Shown here piece by piece: positions 16,751 to 25,199 of a stretch of DNA of 37,634 nt. The DNA is taken from NCBI GenBank assembly GCA_030620515.1, contig JAUXEM010000011.1, positions 1-37,634 on the forward strand. The letters run 5' to 3'. Both the position numbers and the translations under genes were made by a program. The notes beneath the pieces are model-generated. The model was not told the DNA's origin. It made no database searches and was given only the letters and a program-made list of their open reading frames with translations. Origin of the DNA: Salinivirgaceae bacterium. Lineage in GTDB: Bacteria; Bacteroidota; Bacteroidia; Bacteroidales; SZUA-534. Numbering within the stretch: position 1 is the stretch's first letter; each line of letters starts with the position of its first letter.

Positions 16751-18580
16751 ATGAATCAGTATATTAACCGTAAATATGTAATAGTGGGTATATTCAGCCT
16801 TGTTGTGCTGATATTTATTAGCCGACTGTTTTATTTGCAGGTTATTGATCAATCTTCAAAACTTTTAGCATCTAATAATGTATTGCGACATGTCTCAAAG
16901 TATCCTGCACGCGGTTTAGTATTTGATCGTAATCAAAAGCTATTAGTATATAATGAGGCGGCTTACGATTTAATGATTATTCCAAATCAATTAAGTGAAT
17001 TTGACACTCTAGAGATGTGTGAGATGCTTAATCTTACAAAAGAACAAGTAATACAAAGGTTAAGTAAAGCTAAGGCTTATTCTTATTATAAACCCTCTAT
17101 ATTTGAGAAGCTTATTTCGGCAAGAACTTATGCTCCTTTGCAGGAAAAACTATACATGTATAAGGGCTTCTTTACGCAAACAAGAACATTAAGAAGGTAT
17201 CCTCAGAAAATTGCTGCAAATGTTTTAGGTTATGTTAGTGAGGTGGATGGTAAAATTACTAAAGAAAAAGGCTACTATAAGCTTGGTGACTATATTGGGG
17301 CCAAAGGTGTAGAAAAATCATATGAAAAGGTTCTGCGAGGTAAAAAAGGGGTAGAAATATTCATGGTTGATGTACACAATCGGATTAAGGGCAGGTATAA
17401 AAACGGCAAGTATGATACAGCTGCAATTCATGGAGGAAATATTACACTCACAATAGATGCTGAGTTGCAGATTTATGCAGAGAACTTAATGCAAAATAAA
17501 ATTGGTAGTATTGTTGCTATTGAACCATCAACAGGTGAAATATTAGCACTAGTTTCAAGTCCTTCATATAATCCAGAGCTACTTGTGGGGCGCGTGCGAT
17601 CTAAAAACTATTTAGAATTACAGAAAGATACCCTGAAGCCACTTTTCGATAGGCCCTTAATGGCAAGATATCCGCCTGGATCAACCTTTAAAACCGTAAA
17701 TGCATTAATTGGATTGCAGGAGGAAATTGTACATACCTGGACACGCTTTCCTTGTGTGCATGGATATGTGTCAGGTAGGTTCCGTATGGGTTGCCATCCC
17801 CATAAATCAAATCTAGATTTGATTAAATCTATACAGAATTCATGTAATTCTTATTATGCTCATTTATTTAGGAATCTGCTAGATCATCCTAAATATGGAT
17901 CTTTTGAGAATGGTTTTGAAACATGGCGAAAACACGTTTTGTCATTTGGTTTTGGAAAACGTTTAGGTGTTGATTTGCCAAATGAAAAGCAAGGATATAT
18001 ACCAACGATTAATCGCTATAATAGAATATATGGTGAGGGGCGTATAAAATCATTAAATATTGTATCAATGGCAATAGGGCAAGGTGAATTGCTTATGACA
18101 CCAGTGCAAATGGCTAATATGGCTGCTACCATTTGCAATAAAGGATATTATTTTACGCCACATATTATTAAAGAATTACCACAGGCATTTAATGATTTAA
18201 AAATGCCTCTTACTGTAAAAAGATATTCAGATATTGATAGTGTGCATTTTAATCCGGTAATTGAAGGAATGTATTTGGCAGTTAACGGATTAGATGGAGG
18301 AACAGCAAGAAATGCAGCAGTAAAGGGTTTAGATATTTGTGGAAAAACTGGCACAGCACAAAATCCAGGAAAGGATCATTCTATATTTATTGCTTTTGCT
18401 CCTAAAAATACTCCTAAAATTGCAATAGCTGTATATGTTGAAAATGGTGGATATGGTGCAACATGGGCTGCACCTATAGCAAGTTTGTTAATTGAAAAAC
18501 ATTTATCAGATACTATTACGCGTAAATATTTAGAAAATCATGTTTTAAAAGGAGACCTAATACATGTCATTAAAAAATAA
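16751..18580 (+). CDS. mrdA: Penicillin-binding protein 2 (peptidoglycan transpeptidase)
   Basis: PBP dimerisation region (YPARGLVFDRNQKLLVYN), SxxK (YPPGSTFKTVN), SxN (QNSCNSYYAH), KTG (CGKTGTAQNPGKDHS). Confidence 0.95.
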   Translation: MNQYINRKYVIVGIFSLVVLIFISRLFYLQVIDQSSKLLASNNVLRHVSKYPARGLVFDRNQKLLVYNEAAYDLMIIPNQLSEFDTLEMCEMLNLTKEQVIQRLSKAKAYSYYKPSIFEKLISARTYAPLQEKLYMYKGFFTQTRTLRRYPQKIAANVLGYVSEVDGKITKEKGYYKLGDYIGAKGVEKSYEKVLRGKKGVEIFMVDVHNRIKGRYKNGKYDTAAIHGGNITLTIDAELQIYAENLMQNKIGSIVAIEPSTGEILALVSSPSYNPELLVGRVRSKNYLELQKDTLKPLFDRPLMARYPPGSTFKTVNALIGLQEEIVHTWTRFPCVHGYVSGRFRMGCHPHKSNLDLIKSIQNSCNSYYAHLFRNLLDHPKYGSFENGFETWRKHVLSFGFGKRLGVDLPNEKQGYIPTINRYNRIYGEGRIKSLNIVSMAIGQGELLMTPVQMANMAATICNKGYYFTPHIIKELPQAFNDLKMPLTVKRYSDIDSVHFNPVIEGMYLAVNGLDGGTARNAAVKGLDICGKTGTAQNPGKDHSIFIAFAPKNTPKIAIAVYVENGGYGATWAAPIASLLIEKHLSDTITRKYLENHVLKGDLIHVIKK

Positions 18581-19991
18581 TAATATTTGGTCTGATATTG
18601 ACTGGCCGACTATTGGAATATATTTTCTACTAGTTGCTTTAGGGTGGTTTAATATTTACTCAGCAGTTTACAACGAAGATCAACATGAAGTGTTTAGCTT
18701 TGCCTCACGGTACGGTAGGCAATTAATTTGGATTGGAGCTTCTTTTGTAATTATTTTAATAACACTCATATTAGATAGTAAGTTTTATTCCGCCTTTTCA
18801 TTCCCTATTTATAGCGTTGTAATACTTCTGTTATTAGCAGTTTTAATATTCGGCGTACGTGTAAATGGTGCAAAATCATGGTTTGTTATTGGTGCAATTC
18901 GTATACAACCGGCCGAATTTGCAAAATTTGCAACATCTTTAGCTCTTGCAAAATATTTAAGTCAGTATAATTTTAAGCCAGAAAAAATTAAATTCTTTTT
19001 GGGGTTCTGTCTTATTACTTTTTTACCTGCGGTTTTAATTCTAATGCAAAACGATACTGGTTCTGCACTGGTATTTATCATCTTTTTTCTAGTGTTTTTT
19101 CGTGAAGGAATGCCATCTGTATATCTTTTAGTAGGATTCTTGGCAGTAACTCTTTTTATTTTATCGTTGCTCTATGAGATACCTGTTGTTATAATAGTAC
19201 TCGAGTTTTTTGGATTATTATCTTTCTATCTGCTAAGGAGGGAGTTAAAATGGACTTTTAATGCAGCCATTGTTATTGTAGTTTTAAATGTAATAGCATG
19301 GCAAATTTCCGTAAGATTATTTCCTGAGCTATCACTAACATATCCATTACTTGTATCGCTTGCATTGTCGGTTTTATGGTATTTAACAAAAATATATAAG
19401 CATAAATTAAAAGAATCATATTTGCTTATTACCATTTTATTTGCCTCTTTAATGTTTACATATTCTGTCGATTATGTATTTAATAATGTGCTTGATGATC
19501 ATCAGCAGCGACGAATTAACCATTTGCTCGGAATAGAATCAGATCCATATGGTGCAGGGTACAATGTGAACCAATCAAAAATTGCCATAGGTTCTGGTGG
19601 AGCTTACGGAAAGGGATATTTGCAAGGAACGCAAACAAAGTTCAAATTTGTACCCGAACAAAGCACCGATTTTATATTTTGCACTGTTGGCGAGGAGTGG
19701 GGCTTTGTTGGAACTTCCGTTGTATTACTACTTTTCTTGCTATTAATGATACGGCTGGTTTTCTTGGCCGAAAGACAAAAATCAGTATATAGTAGGGTAT
19801 TTGGATATGCTGTTACGTGTATAATATTTTTCCATGTTGCAATTAATGTTGGAATGACCATTGGATTAGCTCCTGTAATTGGTATTCCTTTGCCATTTTT
19901 TAGTTATGGAGGCTCATCACTTTGGGGTTTTACCTTCCTATTATTTATTTTCTTGAAATTAGACACTAATAGGAACGAATTGGTAAACTAA
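18564..19991 (+). CDS. rodA: Rod shape-determining protein RodA (SEDS family)
   Basis: Multi-TM SEDS motifs: NGAKSWFVIGAIRIQPAEFAKFATSLALAKYL, LILMQNDTGSALVF, PEQSTDFIFCTVGEEWGFVGT, PLPFFSYGGSSLWG. Confidence 0.95.
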   Translation: MSLKNNNIWSDIDWPTIGIYFLLVALGWFNIYSAVYNEDQHEVFSFASRYGRQLIWIGASFVIILITLILDSKFYSAFSFPIYSVVILLLLAVLIFGVRVNGAKSWFVIGAIRIQPAEFAKFATSLALAKYLSQYNFKPEKIKFFLGFCLITFLPAVLILMQNDTGSALVFIIFFLVFFREGMPSVYLLVGFLAVTLFILSLLYEIPVVIIVLEFFGLLSFYLLRRELKWTFNAAIVIVVLNVIAWQISVRLFPELSLTYPLLVSLALSVLWYLTKIYKHKLKESYLLITILFASLMFTYSVDYVFNNVLDDHQQRRINHLLGIESDPYGAGYNVNQSKIAIGSGGAYGKGYLQGTQTKFKFVPEQSTDFIFCTVGEEWGFVGTSVVLLLFLLLMIRLVFLAERQKSVYSRVFGYAVTCIIFFHVAINVGMTIGLAPVIGIPLPFFSYGGSSLWGFTFLLFIFLKLDTNRNELVN

Positions 19992-20258
19992 GCATACTGG
20001 CCAAGTATTTTTTTAATTATTAGTACATTGCTATTATTAACAATAAATAAGGACAATTAGGCTTTTAATTTAATTAATGTTACCAAAATAACGCATTTGC
20101 TTACAATATGATAATTTTAACTGGTTGATATTTAGCATTGCTTTTAGTATTTTTGCGAATTGAATAATGGGGTAGTATTATAGACATATCTGTATAACTT
20201 CGCTTTTGGTAATTCTGACCATGTTAAATTGAGAAAATATTAATCTCTCTAGATTCAG

Positions 20259-20266
20259 TAACTTTG
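20259..20266 (+). promoter_or_regulatory. Bacteroidota -7 element upstream of the KamA-like gene
   Basis: TAACTTTG, perfect TAnnTTTG. It overlaps the TTG start listed at 20264, so the real start is probably ATG at 20306/20309. Confidence 0.55.
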
Positions 20267-20305
20267 CATCCCATTAAAAATATAATAATATTAAAAGATT
20301 TGCGT

Positions 20306-22498
20306 ATGATGGATTTGTATTACACCGAGATGGATCAAAATAAGATAAGTATCCGTTCATATAAAATGATGTTATCAATTTTAGATGAAAACCCTGAATT
20401 AAAGAATATTTTGAAAACTTCCAAAGGCATTAAAGAGGTTCATGCTAGAATTGATGAGTGGGTTCGCAATATTTTGGGGGGTAATTCAAATGCAATGCGT
20501 TATTTTGAATATAAAATATCGGGTAAAGATGCTTTACTAAATTTAACATGGTCTGAAATTGCTGGAATAAGAATACTTGATTATGTAAAGAATGCTGGTA
20601 AAAAAGTTGAAGACGCCAACTTACTTAATCGAGTTACAGTAATTCAGCCATTTAGAATTTTATGGTTAGCCGCAACAAAAGGAATTGGAGGAGCAAAATT
20701 CGATTTTTTTACTGATATGCAAGAGCTGTTTAGGCAATTTAATGGTACTCAGCAACATTCATTGCCTAGCAAAGAGCAAGTTCTAGGTTGGATGGATAGG
20801 CATTTGGTTGGATCAGATGTAGAAGTATATAAAATTAGACAAAAGAATAAACGCCGTATAATTAAAGTAATTATTAAAAAGATTGAAAGTGGCGAATGGA
20901 AGAGTCCTAAGTATAAATTCCTTAAAGACATTTCAGATAAAGAAAAAACAACACTCGTAGAAAAGTGGTGGAATGATTGGCAATTTCATATTAAATTTGC
21001 CATTCGTGATCCGGAAACCTTGAACGAGATGCTTGGTAATTCAATTACACCTGAAACTATTAGTATTTTTAATCAAGCAAGAGAAGTTGGAATTCCATTT
21101 TTCGTGAATCCTTATTACTTATCGCTATTAAACACCAGGGAATATGAAATTGGTCCGGGTTCCGATCAAATTATTCGCGATTATGTTTTTTATAGTAAGC
21201 AACTAATTGAGCATTTTGGTAAAATTGTAGCATGGGAAAAAGAAGATATTGTAGAACCAGGTAAGCCTAATGCAGCTGGTTGGATTTTACCTTCACAATA
21301 TAATATTCATCGCCGATATCCAGAAGTTGCCATTTTAATACCAGATACAATGGGTAGGGCTTGCGGTGGGCTTTGTGTTTCATGTCAGAGAATGTATGAT
21401 TTTCAAAGTGGTCACTTAAACTTTAATACTGAGAATTTAAAACCTGATAATAGTTGGGATGCCCGACTTGAAGAACTAATGGAGTATTACGAGAAAGATT
21501 CTCAACTACGTGATATCCTTATTACAGGTGGCGATGCTTTTATGAGCTCGGATAAATCGCTTAAGAAAATTCTGGATGCGGTTTATGATATGGCAGTTCG
21601 TAAAATTGAAAACAATAAAGCATTACCAGAAGGAAAAAAACTTGCCGAAATGGTTCGTTTACGCCTAGGAACTCGCTTACCTGTATATTTGCCGCATCGT
21701 ATAACACCTGAGTTAATTAAAGTATTAGCTGATTTTAAAGCGAAAGCTGCTAAAATTGGATTTAAACAATTTGTAGTTCAAACGCATTTTATTAGCTCAA
21801 TGGAGGTTACTCCTGAGGCTATTGAAGGAATTAAACAACTTATTAGTGCAGGTTGGATAATTACCAATCAAATGGTATTTACCGCTGCGGCTTCAGTTCG
21901 TGGTCATGCAAATAAGTTACGTAAAGTGCTGAATGATTGTGGTGTTGTTTCGTATTACACCTTCTCAATAAAAGGATTTAAAGAGAATAGTCATAACTTT
22001 ACAGTTAACGCACGTGCTGTTCAAGAAGCCGTAGAAGAGAAAAGAATTGGTACCATCCCTTCTTCAATTTATAAAGATATAAAGGATTTGTCTTCGGATG
22101 CTGAAAATATTAAGGCAAAAATAGATAGGCTTAGAGACAAAAAAGATTTACCATTTTTAGCTACAGACAGGAATGTAATGAATATTCCTGGAGTGGGCAA
22201 AAGCTTAACATTTAGAACCATAGGTATTACTCGTTTTGGGCATCGTATTCTTGAATTTGAGCACGATACACATAGAAACCATAGTCCTATTATTGAAAAA
22301 ATGGGCAATTTTATTGTAGTTGAGTCTAAAACAGTTCGTCAATATATGCGTCAAATTGAACGAATTGGAGAAAATACTTCAGATTATGTTGATATTTATG
22401 GATACTCTATTGGAGAAACTGAACCACGTATGTCTATTTATGAATACCCAAAGTATGATTTTAAAATAACTTCAGAATATACCAACTTGGAGGTGTAA
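20306..22498 (+). CDS. Large KamA-family (lysine 2,3-aminomutase-like) radical SAM protein
   Basis: CGGLCVSC (Cx3Cx2C), ILITGGDAFMSSDKSL, LRLGTRLPVYLPHRITPELIKVL, VVQTHFISSMEVTPEAIEGIKQLISAGWIITNQMVF, all aligning with the KamA core; about 340-aa N-terminal extension. Confidence 0.88.
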   Translation: MMDLYYTEMDQNKISIRSYKMMLSILDENPELKNILKTSKGIKEVHARIDEWVRNILGGNSNAMRYFEYKISGKDALLNLTWSEIAGIRILDYVKNAGKKVEDANLLNRVTVIQPFRILWLAATKGIGGAKFDFFTDMQELFRQFNGTQQHSLPSKEQVLGWMDRHLVGSDVEVYKIRQKNKRRIIKVIIKKIESGEWKSPKYKFLKDISDKEKTTLVEKWWNDWQFHIKFAIRDPETLNEMLGNSITPETISIFNQAREVGIPFFVNPYYLSLLNTREYEIGPGSDQIIRDYVFYSKQLIEHFGKIVAWEKEDIVEPGKPNAAGWILPSQYNIHRRYPEVAILIPDTMGRACGGLCVSCQRMYDFQSGHLNFNTENLKPDNSWDARLEELMEYYEKDSQLRDILITGGDAFMSSDKSLKKILDAVYDMAVRKIENNKALPEGKKLAEMVRLRLGTRLPVYLPHRITPELIKVLADFKAKAAKIGFKQFVVQTHFISSMEVTPEAIEGIKQLISAGWIITNQMVFTAAASVRGHANKLRKVLNDCGVVSYYTFSIKGFKENSHNFTVNARAVQEAVEEKRIGTIPSSIYKDIKDLSSDAENIKAKIDRLRDKKDLPFLATDRNVMNIPGVGKSLTFRTIGITRFGHRILEFEHDTHRNHSPIIEKMGNFIVVESKTVRQYMRQIERIGENTSDYVDIYGYSIGETEPRMSIYEYPKYDFKITSEYTNLEV

Positions 22499-22540
22499 TT
22501 TTAGAAGATAAAATTATGAATGCAGAATATAGAATTAAGA

Positions 22541-22570
22541 AAGGGATTGTCCTTTGCAGGGCAATCTCTT
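22541..22570 (+). terminator. Hairpin downstream of the KamA-like gene (no clear U tract)
   Basis: AAGGGATTGTCC-TTTGCA-GGGCAATCTCTT, 12-bp stem with two G-U pairs. Confidence 0.45.
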
Positions 22571-22647
22571 GATGCTTAACCAAAGTATCAAAGTTGCATT
22601 AATTTTATTCGTTTTGTGTTTTTAGTTTATATATTTGATTACTTGAG

Positions 22648-24873
22648 TTATTTTATCTCTTTAGCTTTTGATGCGCTTACAAATAGAATATTTCCTACAT
22701 CGCCATAACCATTAAATAAATCTTCAGAGTTAAGATTGTCCGATTCGTGATAATTGAATCCAACAATAGTCAAGTCTGCATCTATTGAGTATTTTTCAAT
22801 AGTATTCTTTTTACTTGCATTGGGGTTTATAGGTATTAAATTAATGTTAGATGGCGAAATTGGTAAACGTCCCGATTTAATTAACTCCAACAGTTTTTCT
22901 TTTTGTGTTTGTAGCTCTTGCTCTGGGTAAGTTGCAAATATTTTAATAAAGCCTCGTTTCCAATCCGGATGCCCAAGCATTATATAAGCTAATAGAATCA
23001 TAAGATTCGAGTTCTCAAAATCTTCGTAACTAATCCACACATGAATTTCTTTCTTGTATCCAAAACTTTTGTACGATGTATTAAGTACGCATACATCAAA
23101 ATCAGTAGATTCTAAAAGTTGGAAGTTTTTAAGTACCTCATTAATAGAATCAGGCTCAGTTCTACTAAATTCAAACAAAACCATATTGTTTACTTTGCCC
23201 GAAATATTTGTTAATTGAATAACCTGTGCAATGGCTGAGGTGTACGAAGGGCTAATAATTGTATCGAGATAAACTTTGTTTTTACTACCCGAGGCTAAAT
23301 TTATTAAACGACTTCTAACCTCTTTTGACTCTTTGTTGGTTTCCTCGTTTAAAAAGCCTTTTATAAAATGAATGTATGTTCCAAATCCATATTTGTAGGA
23401 AACCCATCTTAGTATATCAAATGCCGATCGTCGTTTAAAAGTATCGGGCGATATGCAAATTGCAAAAGGTCGCCAACTAACTTCTCTGTCTTCTTTATTG
23501 GCGCGTTGAGCAAATATTTGAAGCTGTCGGCTTAATTGAAAAACCACTCCTCTTAAAAGTTTAGCAAGTCCTTTTTTATCGGCACTTGTACGGCTTATTA
23601 TAATGTATAGTAAGCTCATTATTAGTATAGATACAAAGGCATAAGGCGTGTTCATTTTAAACATTACCCAAAACGAAAGTGCTGCACCAATTGCAGATAT
23701 GTACCAACGCGATTTAAATGTAGGTCGGTAAGCAGGGTCGGCAGCAAAGTGTTCTAAAAATGATATAAGACAAATTGCACCGTAGGTAATCATAAAAAAC
23801 ATAGATATTATTTGAGCAACAACATTAATATCTCCAATAAATACGAAGCCAAAAGCAATAGCTATTGTAATAATAGATGCGTTTATAGGTTCGTTGTCTT
23901 TTGCCTTTCCTTTTGCTAGCCAGTTATTAAGCCTGCGGTTTGGTAATATGTGATCCATGCCAATGGCTTGTATAGTGCGTGGCGCAACCATAATAGAACC
24001 CAATGCCGACGATAAACATGCAGCCGCTAAACCAATTGGTATTATTGGGCCCCATGTTGCAATTTTACTCATAATTAGTTGATCGGCATTTAAATCGCTT
24101 GGCAAGGCTGATGCTGAGAATTTAAAAGCAGCAAATATGTAAATTATTAATCCTACTACCGTAGCTGTAATAGTACCATAAGGAATCGATTTTTGTGGAT
24201 TTTTTAAATCGCCAGATAACCCTAATCCAGCTGCTATGCCTGTAAAAGCTGGAAATATAATGGTAAAGACATAAAAGAATTCTGCCGGATTTTCAATATG
24301 CGAGTAGTAATCTATTTTTTGAAAACCTCCTGCAGGTTCGCCAATAAAAAACATTGCCAACGAGGTAAGTAACAATGCTACAACAAAGTAAAGAAACTTC
24401 ATGCCCATATTGGCACCTCGTGTAAGTATTAATGCCGATATTATTATTGTTGAGCCAAGTGTAATCCACGATTTTTCAAGCGTTATTCCATATTTTACTC
24501 CTATTATTTGAATTAAAGGTTCAAATGCCTCGCCAAATGCAATAATGTAAAAAGCAACGCTAATGGCTTGCGATAAATATAAAGCTATACCAATAGCGCC
24601 ACCAATGTTAAATCCGAACGAACGCGATATTATATAGTATGCGCCGCCACCAAGCACTTTTTGGTTAGTGGCTATTTCGGCAACTGCCAAAGCAGTAGGT
24701 ACTGTAATAAGATGACCCAGTATAACAATTCCTAATATACCCAATAAGCCAACATTGCCAATTGCCCAACCAAAGCGCAAGAATAATATGGCTCCTAAAA
24801 TAGTACTTACAGCAGTCATGAAAACCGGAAGAGTGCCAAAATTGGCTGAATGTGTGATTAATTTTTTGGGCAT
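22648..24873 (-). CDS. APC-superfamily / SLC12-like cation-chloride or amino-acid transporter
   Basis: FGTLPVFMTAVSTILGAILFLRFGWAIGNVGLLG, GGGAYYIISRSFGFNIGGAIGIALYLSQ, FPAFTGIAAGLGLSGDLKNPQKSIPYGT, long hydrophilic C-terminus. The listed start at 24957 adds 28 residues encoded by a simple A-rich repeat; ATG at 24873 (MPKKLITHS) is preferred. Confidence 0.88.
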   Translation of the reverse strand: MPKKLITHSANFGTLPVFMTAVSTILGAILFLRFGWAIGNVGLLGILGIVILGHLITVPTALAVAEIATNQKVLGGGAYYIISRSFGFNIGGAIGIALYLSQAISVAFYIIAFGEAFEPLIQIIGVKYGITLEKSWITLGSTIIISALILTRGANMGMKFLYFVVALLLTSLAMFFIGEPAGGFQKIDYYSHIENPAEFFYVFTIIFPAFTGIAAGLGLSGDLKNPQKSIPYGTITATVVGLIIYIFAAFKFSASALPSDLNADQLIMSKIATWGPIIPIGLAAACLSSALGSIMVAPRTIQAIGMDHILPNRRLNNWLAKGKAKDNEPINASIITIAIAFGFVFIGDINVVAQIISMFFMITYGAICLISFLEHFAADPAYRPTFKSRWYISAIGAALSFWVMFKMNTPYAFVSILIMSLLYIIISRTSADKKGLAKLLRGVVFQLSRQLQIFAQRANKEDREVSWRPFAICISPDTFKRRSAFDILRWVSYKYGFGTYIHFIKGFLNEETNKESKEVRSRLINLASGSKNKVYLDTIISPSYTSAIAQVIQLTNISGKVNNMVLFEFSRTEPDSINEVLKNFQLLESTDFDVCVLNTSYKSFGYKKEIHVWISYEDFENSNLMILLAYIMLGHPDWKRGFIKIFATYPEQELQTQKEKLLELIKSGRLPISPSNINLIPINPNASKKNTIEKYSIDADLTIVGFNYHESDNLNSEDLFNGYGDVGNILFVSASKAKEIK

Positions 24874-24913
24874 TATTTTATTTTTTATTCTAAAATAGTA
24901 AAATATTAAGTAA

Positions 24914-24968
24914 CAAATGCAAAAAACAAATACCAAAAAACAAAAAGCAAATGGCAAAAAGGTAAATG
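24914..24968. repeat. Degenerate heptanucleotide array (CAAAWRN)
   Basis: Phased 7-mers CAAAAAA CAAATAC CAAAAAA CAAAAAG CAAATGG CAAAAAG GTAAATG at 24920-24968, preceded by CAAATG. Confidence 0.75.
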
Positions 24969-25170
24969 ACGACTAAAATACAATGTAGGAACGCTCAATT
25001 AAACGAATGATAAATTGATAGATAATCTTTTGAGTTAGTATCGTAATACTTTGTTTAAAACCGCAATTCATCTTATGTGTTTGCTGATTAACAACACAGA
25101 ATGCGGGTTTTATAGGCGAATTCTATCTAAAATGAATCAAAATAGATTAGAATAAAGCCATTATCTTTTA

Positions 25171-25178
25171 TATTTTTG
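25171..25178 (+). promoter_or_regulatory. Bacteroidota -7 element upstream of the ABC-F gene
   Basis: TATTTTTG, fits TAnnTTTG, 22 bp before the ATG. Confidence 0.45.
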
Positions 25179-25199
25179 AGGCTTTAAAATAAGTAGAAT

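Noticed and set aside
12749-19991. purH-mreBCD-mrdA-rodA as a novel cluster
   Set aside because: This is an ordinary conserved Bacteroidota gene order with canonical motifs.
20148-20155. TATTTTTG -7-like element about 150 bp before the KamA-like gene
   Set aside because: A perfect TAnnTTTG match, but a closer one (20259-20266) better explains the gene. In AT-rich sequence an isolated match is weak evidence.
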